A stretch of 56,049 bases of DNA from Pseudomonadota bacterium (lineage in GTDB: Bacteria > Pseudomonadota > Gammaproteobacteria > Burkholderiales > Casimicrobiaceae). Numbering within the stretch: position 1 is the stretch's first letter; every line of letters starts with the position of its first letter. The translations under genes and the position numbers were made by a program. Positions 10,537-19,339 of the stretch are shown here, piece after piece. The notes below the pieces were generated by a model. It had not been told where the DNA came from and made no database searches. It saw only the letters and a list, made by a program, of their open reading frames with translations. The stretch covers positions 1 through 56,049 of the forward strand of contig JAFEDF010000175.1 in assembly GCA_018241785.1 (NCBI GenBank). The letters are read 5' to 3'.

Positions 10537-12213
10537 TCACACGTCGTGCACGGCGGGGGTCGTCACCCAGCCGCCGTCGACGCCTCCGGGCAGCATCTGC
10601 CCGACGTCGTCGCCGACCTCTTCGTCGATCAGCCGGTTCAGCTTGGCGCTCATCGCTTCGATGACCTCCCCATGCTTCTTCCGCTCGAGCGCGAGGTTGT
10701 CGCGCTCGAGCGGATCGTTCTCGACGTCGAAGAGCTCGACGTCGTTCACGCCGAACAGCGCGTCGAGCGACAGCGGACGGTTGTGCTCCCTCGGCGAGAA
10801 GTAGCGGGCGAAACGGTAGCGACCGTCGAATACGGCTCGGATCGCGCCGCGCTTCGTCATGTCAGGCCGCATTGCACCCGACTTCGCGGCCTCCTTGAGC
10901 TTCGCCCTCCCACCGGGCTGCTGCATCACCTCGACGACCTTGTGCATGAAGTCGCCGTCGATGTAGGCGAACATGTTGTAGCAGAACAGCGCTCCGTCGC
11001 GCACGGCCTTGTGTGCCGCGTTTTCCGGCACCGCCAATACGGGCGAAAGGTCCTTGCCGGGCAGGTCCTTCACGATAGCGGCCTTCCGGCCGGCCGTGGC
11101 GTTGGTCAGGTTGACGAGCGTCGGCGCGATGTCGAGGTGCGACGTGACCGCCTTGCAGCGCCTTCCGCCGGGGTGCGACGGATGAACGATGATCAGCGGG
11201 ACGTTGTTCTGCTCGCGATAGGCGGTTGCCCCCTTCGCGTGCAGGCGGTGCGCGCCGTCGAGATCGCCGTGGTCGGCGGTCATCACGATGATGGTCTTCG
11301 ACGCGAGTCCGAGCGCCTCGAGTTCGTCGAGCACGGTGGTGATGTTGCGATCGGCGTCGCGCACGCAGTTGAGGTAGTAGTTGTGCCTCCTGCGCCAGCG
11401 CCAGTCTTGGTTGGGAATGTTGCCGACCAACGTGTCGTGCGACCGCATGTAGTCGGCGTGCGCGGGCGGCCGTCCGGGTGCGTCGAGACGGTCCGCATAG
11501 GTCGCGGGCAGGTCGAAGGTCCACTCTTTCGCGTAGAGCGGATGGCGCGGCTCGGGGCGGACGTGGCTGAGGATGTTCTTCGCCTGCACCGGCTCGCCCG
11601 GCCGGTCGGTGTCGAGGAACATGACGTCGTGCGGATTCACGAGGTTGACCGCGAGAAACCACGGCTTGCCCGCCGCTTCGAGCTCCATGGCGCGGCCGCG
11701 CAGCCAGTTCACCGTCATCGCCGAGGTGATCTCGTCGTGCAGGTAGCCACCCTGCTCGTGCGCGATGATGTCGCCGATGCCGAAGTAATCCGAGAAGCCG
11801 TAGGCCTCCATCTCCTTGGTGAAGATCCTGGTCGGGGTTCCGAGCTCGTTGACCGTTTCGAACTCCTTGGTCAGGTGCCATTTCCCCTTGTACGCGGTGT
11901 AATAGCCGGCTTCGCGCAGCATGTCGCCAATCGTCGGAAGATCGGTCGACATGCTGCTGATCCACGGAAAGTTGGTGTTGTCGAACATCCGGGTCTGCTG
12001 GATGTGCCGGCCGGTATAGATCACCGAGCGCGACGGCGTGCACACGCAGGAGTTGATCTGGTGGTTCTCGAACACCGTGCCCTGCTTCGCCAGACGCTCG
12101 TGTGCGGGGAGCCGCAGGCCGTCGGGCAGTTCGCCTGGGCGGAAAAAGCGCTCCTGGTCATTCAGGATGAAGAGGATGTTGTAGGGGGCACTCGTTTCGG
12201 CTTGGGCTGTCAT
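10537..12213 (-). CDS. Sulfatase (alkaline phosphatase superfamily), no signal peptide
   Basis: The 558-aa protein contains the sulfatase signature CTPSR; Cys58 would be converted to formylglycine. Metal and phosphate-loop features include NILFILND near the N-terminus and TADHGDLDGAHRLHAKG (about 350). The N-terminal motif has one Asp followed by Gln (NDQE) instead of the usual DD, as in phosphonate monoester hydrolase-like members, so the substrate class (sulfate or phosphonate/phosphodiester) is uncertain. There is no signal peptide, so it is probably cytoplasmic. No formylglycine-generating enzyme is in the window. AGGAG lies about 8 bases before ATG 12213; a GTG immediately precedes that ATG. 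The gene starts 32 bases after the beta-barrel gene. Confidence 0.87.
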   Translation of the reverse strand: MTAQAETSAPYNILFILNDQERFFRPGELPDGLRLPAHERLAKQGTVFENHQINSCVCTPSRSVIYTGRHIQQTRMFDNTNFPWISSMSTDLPTIGDMLREAGYYTAYKGKWHLTKEFETVNELGTPTRIFTKEMEAYGFSDYFGIGDIIAHEQGGYLHDEITSAMTVNWLRGRAMELEAAGKPWFLAVNLVNPHDVMFLDTDRPGEPVQAKNILSHVRPEPRHPLYAKEWTFDLPATYADRLDAPGRPPAHADYMRSHDTLVGNIPNQDWRWRRRHNYYLNCVRDADRNITTVLDELEALGLASKTIIVMTADHGDLDGAHRLHAKGATAYREQNNVPLIIVHPSHPGGRRCKAVTSHLDIAPTLVNLTNATAGRKAAIVKDLPGKDLSPVLAVPENAAHKAVRDGALFCYNMFAYIDGDFMHKVVEVMQQPGGRAKLKEAAKSGAMRPDMTKRGAIRAVFDGRYRFARYFSPREHNRPLSLDALFGVNDVELFDVENDPLERDNLALERKKHGEVIEAMSAKLNRLIDEEVGDDVGQMLPGGVDGGWVTTPAVHDV

Positions 12214-12245
12214 CACGCCTGCTCCTATCGCTTTTCAGCGTACGG

Positions 12246-13034
12246 TCAGAATCGGAATTCGATGCCGGCGTAGAAGCCGCCGGTCGCGACGTCGTAGAGA
12301 AAGTTGTCGCGGTCGTAATCGACTTTCAGGTAGCGATACCCGAACTTCGCCGACATCGTCGGCGAGATTGCGTAGTTCGCGCCGGCGAACCCCTGCCAGG
12401 TGTAGTCAGAGCCGCCGCCTCCGACGTCGACGTATCCGACGGCGTTCCACTGCGGTGCGATCGGATACTGCGCGCGCACCCCGATGAACCCGTCGACCCA
12501 GCTTCGGCTGCGCACGAGCGTGCGGCCTTGCGGCGCAAACACGCTCGACGACAGGTCGAGGTCGAGCTTCACGTCGTTGGTGCGAATGCCGCCCACGATG
12601 TCGACCGGGACCGCGCCGTCGGCCACGCGCCACGTCCCGGCGATCGTGTACGCCTGCTGTGTGGGCGTCGCATGGATGTCACCGAATCCGGGGAGCGGCG
12701 CCTCTTTCGTCTGGCTGAGCTTGAGGTACATCGCGTCGAGAACGAACCCGAATCGATCCTTGCGTCCTTCGAGCGCGCCCATGAAGCCGAAGCGCAGCGA
12801 GTGGAAGATGTCGCTGAAGTTCGCGCTGACTCCGTTTGCCGTCAGCCGGCCGATGCCGACGTCGCCGTTCATGCCTGCGGCCCACAGATACGGCGTGGCT
12901 TCGAACTGCCAGCGGTCAGGCTGCGGTGCGGCCGCCTGCTGCGCGCAGGCAAGCTGGGCCGCGAGCGCCGCAATGCCAAGCGTCATGCCCGTTGCTGCAC
13001 GACGCAGCACCGTCCCCCCGCGAACGCCGTTCAT
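12246..13034 (-). CDS. Outer-membrane beta-barrel protein
   Basis: The 262-aa protein has a signal peptide ending near ACAQQ and alternating aromatic/hydrophobic strands (WQFEATPYLWAAGMNGDVG, FGYRYLKVDYDRDNF). It ends in YAGIEFRF, a terminal Phe typical of barrels assembled by BAM. It resembles generic OmpA/OmpW-size outer-membrane proteins; no specific function is assigned. Its ATG overlaps the stop of the DUF3300 gene by four bases (ATGA), so the two are probably co-translated. Confidence 0.82.
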   Translation of the reverse strand: MNGVRGGTVLRRAATGMTLGIAALAAQLACAQQAAAPQPDRWQFEATPYLWAAGMNGDVGIGRLTANGVSANFSDIFHSLRFGFMGALEGRKDRFGFVLDAMYLKLSQTKEAPLPGFGDIHATPTQQAYTIAGTWRVADGAVPVDIVGGIRTNDVKLDLDLSSSVFAPQGRTLVRSRSWVDGFIGVRAQYPIAPQWNAVGYVDVGGGGSDYTWQGFAGANYAISPTMSAKFGYRYLKVDYDRDNFLYDVATGGFYAGIEFRF

Positions 13035-14239
13035 GACCGGCCTCCGCGGGGACCGCCGCCACCAGGTCCGCCGCCACCGGGTCCGCCGCCACCAGGTCCG
13101 CCACCGCCGGGTCCGCCACCGCCGGGTCCGCCACCGCCGGGTCCGCCACCGCCGGGTCCGCCACCGCCGGGTCCGTCGTCGTCGACACCGCGTCGATCGC
13201 GCCCGGGGCCGCGCTGGCTGACTGCCTGCTGCGCGCGCTTCTGGTTGACTTCACCCGTCGCCGCGTCGACCGCCTGATTGCGGTTGCGCGTCTGGGTTGC
13301 CGAATCGACCGCCTGGTTGCGGTTGCGCTTCTGCGCGGCGGAATCGGCCGCCTGGTTGCGGCTGTATTTCTGCGCGATCGTCGGATCGCGATACGCAACG
13401 CCCTTGCGGTGGGCCGCGCTGTGCTGCCAGTGCGTGCTGTTGATCGTGGTGTGGTTGAACTGGTTGTAATGATTGATGTTGATGTTGACGTCGTGGCTGT
13501 GCCAGTTGACGCCACCCCAGAGTGCAGCTCCGACGATCACACCGGTCGCGAACCCGAGCCCCGGAGCAGCGACGTATCCGGGGGGATACCAGTAGTAGGG
13601 AACGTATGCGGGGTACCACCACGCGCCGTAGACGACAGTCGGGTTGTAGACCGGCACGTAGACGACGGTTGACACCGGCTGGATGACGATCGTCTCCTTC
13701 TCGACCACGACCTTCTGCTGCCCGGTCGTCTTGAGCGTGCCCTGCGCATAGGCCTTGTGGCGCAATGCCTGCACGGTGTTCATGACTTCGGTACGCTGCG
13801 CGAGAAAGGCGTCGCCGAGCTGCTGCGTCCACTCCAGCTTGTCGTTCATCATCGTGATGACCGTCGGGAAGGCCGTCAGCGACTTCACCGAGGGATCCCA
13901 CGTTTGCTTCTGCATCGCGCTTTCCAGCGCGTTGCCGGTTGTGTTCGGATTCGCCTTCACCCACCGCGCGGCGCTCACCACTTCGAGCGGGTAGGTCGAC
14001 GCCATCAGGATCTGCGCGAGCAGCGCGTCCGGATAGAGCGCAATCGGCGCGAGCATCTGGTCGAGCTCGGGCTGCGAGAACGCCCTCTGTGTGCTTCCTG
14101 CCGTTGCGTTCGACTGCGCTTCGGCCGCAGCGACGACCATCGTCGCCTGTCCGAATGCGGTGTCGGAAAGCGTGAATGCGAGGATCACTGCAGCGGCAAC
14201 CGCGCGCCGGGCAAGCGGATGCGTTGGTCTCGGGTTCAT
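13031..14239 (-). CDS. DUF3300 exported protein with PGGGG repeat tail
   Basis: The 402-aa protein has an N-terminal signal (cleavage near AFGQA). The DUF3300 core contains LDQMLAPIALYPDALLAQIL, ASTYPLEVVSAARW and a Tyr/Pro/Trp-rich stretch (YPAYVPYYWYPPGY). Residues about 280-325 carry three copies of a roughly 14-residue unit containing RNQAxDSA. The C-terminus is about eight PGGGG repeats encoded by a 15-bp tandem repeat. The function of DUF3300 is unknown; an envelope location is inferred. It overlaps the next gene by four bases and begins 19 bases after the preceding gene. Confidence 0.85.
   Translation of the reverse strand: MNPRPTHPLARRAVAAAVILAFTLSDTAFGQATMVVAAAEAQSNATAGSTQRAFSQPELDQMLAPIALYPDALLAQILMASTYPLEVVSAARWVKANPNTTGNALESAMQKQTWDPSVKSLTAFPTVITMMNDKLEWTQQLGDAFLAQRTEVMNTVQALRHKAYAQGTLKTTGQQKVVVEKETIVIQPVSTVVYVPVYNPTVVYGAWWYPAYVPYYWYPPGYVAAPGLGFATGVIVGAALWGGVNWHSHDVNININHYNQFNHTTINSTHWQHSAAHRKGVAYRDPTIAQKYSRNQAADSAAQKRNRNQAVDSATQTRNRNQAVDAATGEVNQKRAQQAVSQRGPGRDRRGVDDDGPGGGGPGGGGPGGGGPGGGGPGGGGPGGGGPGGGGPGGGGPRGGRS
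13051..13172 (-). repeat. 15-bp coding minisatellite (PGGGG repeats)
   Basis: About eight near-identical 15-bp units (core GGGTCCGCCACCGCC on the plus strand) encode PGGGG at the C-terminus of the DUF3300 protein. The 3-divisible period keeps the frame, so copy number could vary without breaking the gene. Confidence 0.9.
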
Positions 14240-14258
14240 CGAATCTCCTTGCGCTGAC

Positions 14259-15530
14259 TCATTTCACATTGCGTACGCGCCAGCCGGCACGCGCGAACTC
14301 CGTTGCCGCGAGCGGGCTCACCTGTCCCTGGACGAGCAACGTCCGTTTTGCCGCCGCAAGTTCGGGCGCGTTCGCGAACGCTGCGGCCTCTTCGTTCCAG
14401 TACAGATAGTCGACGGCCGCGGCGGCGACGACCTCGCCGCTCTTCGACTGGCCGATCGGCACGATCCCGCGCACGCGGACCTGCGTGACCGGTGTTGCGC
14501 GATTGAATTGATCGAGCAACGCCACCGCTCGCACGAGGAAGCGTGCCGGGACTTCACCTGAAATCGTCGACGCGGCGCGAACCACCGAATCGCGTCCGGA
14601 GGCGGCGTTCAGCTCGCCAAGCGTCGAAACGAGCGCGGTCTGCAGCGTCGGTGTAAACCAGCGGTTCCTGAGAAAGGCGCGCACGACCGCGGCAGGCACG
14701 CCCATGCGCGTCAGCGCTTCGTCGTTGGACTTGGCGAGATCGCCGGGCGGATGGTTCCAGACCGAGTCCTTGACGGTGCCCTCGAAGCTCGTCGCATAGT
14801 TGAGCGGCGCGGCAACCGCCCCGACGGCGAGGCCGACGGTGAAGTTGCCGGCAAAGGTGGCGCTCGCCGCACGATCGAGCAGCGGGCGCAGGACCGGATT
14901 GGACGTGTACGGATCGACGCCGAGCTGCTTTGCCCACTCGCGACGAGCCCGGTTGTATCCGAGTGGATCGCCGATGAACGAAGGCGGCTCGTCGGCATCG
15001 CCGGAAGGCTTCTGCGTGTTTTGATCCGGCGACGATCCCGCCAGCGTGTCGCCGGCATTCTGGAGACCGGATTTCACCGAATAGCCGATCCGGCCGAGCA
15101 CCGTTCCCGCTCCCGACGCAATGTTCTCGACGGTCGCGCCGGGATCGGTGACGAGCGAGCCGGCGAGCTTGACCGGAGCGGCGGCGGATTTCGCGACCGC
15201 GTCACCGAACGCACTGCTGCTCTCGACTTTCCTCAGCTCGTCGATCGCATGCAGCTCGCGCTCACGAATCGCAAGCATGTCGACACCGACGACGCGGAAC
15301 CTGCCGGACTTCGTGCTGAGCTCGAAGCTCCCGAGGAAGCGATCGACCGGAACCGGGGTGCCGACCTCGAACCCAGCGCCCCGCAGCAGCGCCGGCGGCG
15401 CCAGCTGCGCTGCGGGAATCGCCGGCGCGGCCTCGAAGCCGCGACTCTGTGCGAACGCCTGCGCGACCGCGCAGGCCAGCACGAGCCCGCAAGCACCCGC
15501 ACCCAATCTCGAACTACTCACGCTTTTCAT
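14259..15530 (-). CDS. Exported protein of unknown function
   Basis: The 423-aa protein has a clear signal peptide (MKSVSSSRLGAGACGLVLAC then AQAFAQ). I do not recognise a family. The mature part has a beta-like segment (SFELSTKSGRFRVVGVDML), an Ala/Gly-rich region (SLVTDPGATVENIASGAGTV), an acidic/Pro linker (DQNTQKPSGDADEPP) and an alpha-helical C-terminal half. ATG 15530 is preferred over ATG 15563, which would overlap the upstream gene and bury the signal peptide. It lies 20 bases after the receiver gene and 19 before the DUF3300 gene, consistent with one transcript. Confidence 0.75.
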   Translation of the reverse strand: MKSVSSSRLGAGACGLVLACAVAQAFAQSRGFEAAPAIPAAQLAPPALLRGAGFEVGTPVPVDRFLGSFELSTKSGRFRVVGVDMLAIRERELHAIDELRKVESSSAFGDAVAKSAAAPVKLAGSLVTDPGATVENIASGAGTVLGRIGYSVKSGLQNAGDTLAGSSPDQNTQKPSGDADEPPSFIGDPLGYNRARREWAKQLGVDPYTSNPVLRPLLDRAASATFAGNFTVGLAVGAVAAPLNYATSFEGTVKDSVWNHPPGDLAKSNDEALTRMGVPAAVVRAFLRNRWFTPTLQTALVSTLGELNAASGRDSVVRAASTISGEVPARFLVRAVALLDQFNRATPVTQVRVRGIVPIGQSKSGEVVAAAAVDYLYWNEEAAAFANAPELAAAKRTLLVQGQVSPLAATEFARAGWRVRNVK

Positions 15531-15550
15531 CGTGTGCCCCCGCGGCTCCG

Positions 15551-15934
15551 TCAATCGTGACATTCGGTGACCCAGGCAACCGCATCGAGCAGCGCCTGGC
15601 CGTCGACCGGCTTCTTCAGGAGAAAACGTGCGCCGACGTTGCGCGCGTCGTGTCGGGCAAGCCCTCCCTCGGCCGCACACAGCACGATCACCGGCCAGTC
15701 GACTCCTCGCTGCCGCATCGTGTCCTTCAGCTTCGAACCGGCAGGCAGCTGTGACGCATCGAGGATCACGCAGGCGTTGGCCTTCGGCCACTCCGGTGCG
15801 ATGAAATGCTCGATCGTCTCGAACGGTCTAGCCTCGAACCCGGCGGCGATGGCGAGACGGCACAATGCGTCGCGCACGGATGCATCGCGGTCCACGATGT
15901 AGATCCTGGTTTCGCTGCCACGCTCGACTGGCAT
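15551..15934 (-). CDS. Stand-alone response-regulator receiver domain
   Basis: The 127-aa protein is only a CheY-like receiver: IYIVDRDASVRDAL at the N-terminus (acidic pocket), phosphoacceptor Asp in CVILDASQ (about residue 58), and the conserved Lys in FLLKKPVDGQ (about 107). The segment after the Asp is SQLPAGSKL rather than the usual MxMPxMxG, so it may be atypical. There is no output domain. It may be a phosphate sink or a protein-binding switch for the kinase at 20001-22343 (inference). GGGAG lies about 8 bases before ATG 15934. It is the first gene after the 49-bp promoter-like repeat copy A. Confidence 0.82.
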   Translation of the reverse strand: MPVERGSETRIYIVDRDASVRDALCRLAIAAGFEARPFETIEHFIAPEWPKANACVILDASQLPAGSKLKDTMRQRGVDWPVIVLCAAEGGLARHDARNVGARFLLKKPVDGQALLDAVAWVTECHD

Positions 15935-15959
15935 TGGTCGCCGCTCCCACTGTCGACGG

Positions 15960-16008
15960 CACGATAGCGATGCGCGCGAAATGCAGCTATCCGACCTTGG
16001 TAGGATCG
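15960..16008 (-). promoter_or_regulatory. 49-bp repeat copy A: dyad operator plus promoter
   Basis: This 49-bp element matches 19843-19891 at all but four positions. Read on the minus strand it holds the dyad ATCCTACCAAGGTCGGAT (arms 7/8 complementary, spacer AA), and 22 bp later a -10-like TATCGT (complement of 15961-15966). The predicted start near 15954 leaves a ~20-base leader with GGGAG before the receiver gene. The dyad centre would fall near -43, typical of an activator overlapping the -35 region, and no good -35 hexamer is present. The dyad half of the element lies in the last codons of the mscS gene. Confidence 0.6.
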
Positions 16009-17648
16009 GGCGCGCTTGCATCGGCGTTCGCGTCGCCGGTGTTCGGTGGCGCCGCCGGGGCCGGATACCACGAGTCACGCGGCACGACCTGCGGCGCAGG
16101 CGGATCCGCCTCGTAGTTCGGCGACATGATCTGCACTCCGTACTCGTTGAAGACATCCTGGATGCTGGCGTGCAGGCGATCGAGCACGTCCGGCCGCGGC
16201 GACTCGGTGCCGTCGCGCACGCAGGCAACCAGGCAGTACTCGACGTAGAAGTCGGACAACGCGGTCTGGCGCACGAAAGGTGGAGGACTGGGCGCGATGT
16301 CGGGCACGCGATGCGCAGCCGTCTCGAGCATTGCGACGACCTGCCGCCATGGCGTGGCGTAGCCGATCGTCACCCTGGTGCTGACGGTGTAGCGCGAGCC
16401 GCTCGCGGTGGTCGAAAAGTTGCGCGCACCGCTCTGCAGGATCAGTGCGTTCGACAGCAGCGCTTCCTCCCCGAGCCCCGTCCGTATCCGCGTCGTGAAC
16501 GCGCCGATCCGCGAGACGATGCCGGCGACGTCGCCGACCCTGACGCTCTGGCCCACACGGAGCGTGCGCGAATACATGAGAATCAGGCCGGCAACGCCCT
16601 GGCCTGCGAGACCGGAGGCGCCGATCGACACCATGAGTCCCACGAGCACCGAGAGGCCCTTGAACGCCTCGGTGTCGGCGCCGGGCAATTGTGGAAAGGA
16701 GAGCCCGACCGCGAACAGGTAGACGACGGCGTTGAACAGCGACCGCGTCGCGCCCACCGTGTCGGCGTCGAGGCCCCCCACCGAGTGCCGGCCGCTTTGC
16801 ACCTGCTCGAAGAACAGTCCGGCGAGCCGCACGACCCCCCGCGCGACCACGAAGATGATGAACACGACGACGAGGCCCGGAATTGCGTCCGCAACTCCGC
16901 TTGCGATATTGCCGAGCTTGGCGAGCAGCGTCTCCACCATGCGCTCGCCCCACGGCCGCGTCCGCGCGAAGCGCGTCAGCGAATACGCGAGCCAGATGAA
17001 GGTTGCAGCCAGGACGACGATCCACGAGGCGATGCGGACCGCACGCCCGGTGAGTGCGGCGACCGCCCGGGCGTCGAGCAGCCTCGCGCCGCGAATGCTG
17101 AGGCGTTGCGTTTTCTCGGCGGCGAGCGGGGCGAGGCGGACGGTCGTCCACCGGTCGAAGCGAATGACGCCGAGCAGCGAGATGGCGTAGAGCGCCGTTG
17201 CCAGCAACGTCCAGACCGTGGCGAGCGCCACGTAGCGCGCCGAGTGCTCCTCGGCATAGTCGGAGATCGCCTGCTCGAGCCGAGCGGCGCTTTCCCGCGC
17301 GACGTTCTCAGTGGTTTCGCCGACTTCGGGGTCGACGTCGATCCGGGTGACGACGAACGCGCGCTTGCCGCCGATGAGCACTTCGGTGCCGTCGGGGATC
17401 GCCTGCGTCGACACGGCGGGTGTTGACCCGCTCGCGAGGGCGCTCTCGATGCGCGCCGTCGTCGCGTCGGCGCGCTCGCGTGCGCTGTGGCCCGCGATCG
17501 GACCCTGCAGCGTGATGATGGCGCGGTTCGAGATCCGGACTTCGGCGCGGTCGTGGACCGGCTTCGCGCGATCCTGCGCGTGCGCCGCCGGCGCGAAGCC
17601 GATGCCGACGGCCAGCAGTGCGGCGAGGAAACGATCGTGCACGATCAC
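15987..17648 (-). CDS. Small-conductance mechanosensitive channel (MscS family)
   Basis: The 553-aa protein has an N-terminal signal-like segment (FLAALLAVGIGFAPAAHA), a soluble region, several membrane helices from about residue 120, and a pore helix/MscS core (VGLMVSIGASGLAGQGVAGLILMYSRTLRVGQSVRVGDVAGIV). A cytoplasmic beta and alpha/beta domain follows, with a Pro/Ala/Asp-rich tail. It would open under membrane tension to release solutes during hypo-osmotic shock. GTG 17648 overlaps the upstream stop (GTGA). The 3' codons coincide with the dyad of repeat copy A. Confidence 0.85.
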   Translation of the reverse strand: MIVHDRFLAALLAVGIGFAPAAHAQDRAKPVHDRAEVRISNRAIITLQGPIAGHSARERADATTARIESALASGSTPAVSTQAIPDGTEVLIGGKRAFVVTRIDVDPEVGETTENVARESAARLEQAISDYAEEHSARYVALATVWTLLATALYAISLLGVIRFDRWTTVRLAPLAAEKTQRLSIRGARLLDARAVAALTGRAVRIASWIVVLAATFIWLAYSLTRFARTRPWGERMVETLLAKLGNIASGVADAIPGLVVVFIIFVVARGVVRLAGLFFEQVQSGRHSVGGLDADTVGATRSLFNAVVYLFAVGLSFPQLPGADTEAFKGLSVLVGLMVSIGASGLAGQGVAGLILMYSRTLRVGQSVRVGDVAGIVSRIGAFTTRIRTGLGEEALLSNALILQSGARNFSTTASGSRYTVSTRVTIGYATPWRQVVAMLETAAHRVPDIAPSPPPFVRQTALSDFYVEYCLVACVRDGTESPRPDVLDRLHASIQDVFNEYGVQIMSPNYEADPPAPQVVPRDSWYPAPAAPPNTGDANADASAPDPTKVG

Positions 17649-18523
17649 CCGCGCTCCGGCGCAGGGCGGGACGCGCGCAGTCGAAGCTTTCCATAGACGG
17701 ATGTCACGACGACCCCGACCAGCAGGAAGAGCAGAATCGCGGCCGGCGCGAGCGAATCGTCGGGAAACGTCGCACGAGCGATCACCAGCGCAACGCCGGG
17801 ATGGCGCATCGGCGACGCGATCGCCAGCACCGTGCGCCCTGCCGGGTCGGGTCCGCCGAGCAGGTGTCCTGCGGCCACCGCGACGACTGACACGACGGCG
17901 AACGCAACGACGGCACCGCTGCCGAGAAGCGACACGATCGCAGGCCACGCGTTGATGAGGATCAGCACGCCGGCGACGACGAGAAGCGCCGTCCCGCTCC
18001 GGGTCACCCATGGCGCCATCCGCTCGGCCGCTCCGGGGAAACGCCACCGAACGGTCAGCCCGACCGCGAGTGGCGCGAGAACCGACATCGCGACCGTCCT
18101 CGCGATGGCATCGGTTCCGACCTGCAGGTCGCGTCGGAACAGCCAACCCAGCACGTCGACAGCAAGTGGGGCGACCACGATCGCAACCAGTGCAATCGCG
18201 ACGAGGAGGCCGTAGGCATGACTCGCCCGGCCTCCAAACTTCATCTGCTTGCCGGGAAGAAGCGGCGGCAGCGGCGAGATCGCCATGGCGAGCAGCGCGA
18301 CCTTGACCGGGGGCGGAACATCGAAGACCAGCACCACGACAACCGCGGCGAGCGGTACGACTCCGTAGATCGCCGCGATCGAACGAAGCAGCCGATGGGG
18401 CCGCCTGAAGAGGCCGCGGAACAGCGAAAGCGCGTCGGCGAACGTGGCCCGCAGTCCGAGCCCGATGACGATCAGCAGCAGGCTCGCGGTGACCGCCCAT
18501 TTGACGAGTTGCGCGGCATCCAT
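17645..18523 (-). CDS. Na+-dependent transporter, BASS (bile acid:sodium symporter) family
   Basis: The 292-aa protein has about nine hydrophobic helices. GLGLRATFADALSLFRRP-like N-terminal features, ISPLPPLLPGKQMKFGG and ASPMRHPGVALVIA are characteristic of the BASS-type transporters of bacteria. The substrate is probably an organic anion, but is unknown. ATG 18523 is chosen because it is followed by the first membrane helix; an in-frame start at 18598 would add 25 polar residues overlapping the upstream gene. It is coupled by a four-base overlap to the mscS gene. Confidence 0.78.
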   Translation of the reverse strand: MDAAQLVKWAVTASLLLIVIGLGLRATFADALSLFRGLFRRPHRLLRSIAAIYGVVPLAAVVVVLVFDVPPPVKVALLAMAISPLPPLLPGKQMKFGGRASHAYGLLVAIALVAIVVAPLAVDVLGWLFRRDLQVGTDAIARTVAMSVLAPLAVGLTVRWRFPGAAERMAPWVTRSGTALLVVAGVLILINAWPAIVSLLGSGAVVAFAVVSVVAVAAGHLLGGPDPAGRTVLAIASPMRHPGVALVIARATFPDDSLAPAAILLFLLVGVVVTSVYGKLRLRASRPAPERG

Positions 18524-18560
18524 GTTGCGCTCCCGGTTCGAGAAGGGTGGTGCGTCGACG

Positions 18561-19313
18561 TTACGCGAAGAGAAGGATTGCCGCGAACACCACGGCACCG
18601 AGGCAGAAGGGCCAGAATCGCCCCTCGCGCTCGTCGGGAAGCTCGGCCCGCAAGCTCGTGATCACCACGCCGCCGGCAAGCAGCGCGAACAGCCGCGCGA
18701 AGGCCGCCTCGGGCAGGGTCGTCATGATCCCGAGCAGGGCGCCTGCCAGGACGCTTGCGGCAAGCACCGGCCTCCCGGCTCGTGCGTAGCGCCCACGATG
18801 CTGCTCGAACATCGAGTGATCGACGATCAGGAAATGCACCGCCATGGCGATCGTGTAGACCGCGAGGGCGACCGGACCACGCTCGAGCCGCTCGCTCAGC
18901 AGGTAGCCGATCAGCGCGCTGTATGCCGCGAAGCCGCCCAGGTGGAGCCCATAGGTCGCGACGTTCGCAACGGCTTCGGCGCTGCGTCCGCGCTGCCTGC
19001 GTGAGGCGAGCACCAGGTGCTCGATTCCGTAGAGCACGACAAACGACAGCAACGCGAGCAAGTACACGCGTTGCTCGGCGAAGAGCAGCGGCTCGCCGCC
19101 GGCCGCCGCGACAATCGCCTGGTTCTGGGCGCCAAGCTCGGGGAGAACGTCGACGAAGACATACGCAACCGACACGCCTGCTGCCGTCGAGATCCGGCGC
19201 CGGCGCGACCAGAGGCCGTGCTCGGCGCCCTCCGCCGGCATCAGCCATCGTCCGCCCGCGTAGGCGGACGCCAGCGCGAACGCCGCAACGACCGGTGCAA
19301 TGGTGTGGTCCAT
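18561..19313 (-). CDS. Integral membrane protein, ZIP-like
   Basis: The 250-aa protein has about eight predicted helices. AGVSVAYVFVDVLPELG resembles the metal-binding HxxPE-type helix of ZIP transporters, and VHFLIVDHSMFEQH adds His/Asp residues in a later helix. No His-rich loop is seen. It could move divalent metal, but this is inference from a short motif. ATG 19313 begins the first hydrophobic helix. The gap to the DUF202 gene is 26 bases and to the BASS gene 37 bases, so it is probably co-transcribed. Confidence 0.65.
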   Translation of the reverse strand: MDHTIAPVVAAFALASAYAGGRWLMPAEGAEHGLWSRRRRISTAAGVSVAYVFVDVLPELGAQNQAIVAAAGGEPLLFAEQRVYLLALLSFVVLYGIEHLVLASRRQRGRSAEAVANVATYGLHLGGFAAYSALIGYLLSERLERGPVALAVYTIAMAVHFLIVDHSMFEQHRGRYARAGRPVLAASVLAGALLGIMTTLPEAAFARLFALLAGGVVITSLRAELPDEREGRFWPFCLGAVVFAAILLFA

Positions 19314-19339
19314 GTCGATCCGCGTGCGGCGGCCTGCGC

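Noticed and set aside
12229..12240. CGCT-GAAA-AGCG hairpin between the beta-barrel and sulfatase genes
   Set aside because: Only a 4-bp stem, no T-tract and close to the ribosome site; too weak to call a terminator.
13051..13172. Regular short repeats that might suggest a CRISPR array
   Set aside because: The units are 15 bp, contiguous without spacers, and in frame with a PGGGG-encoding protein tail.
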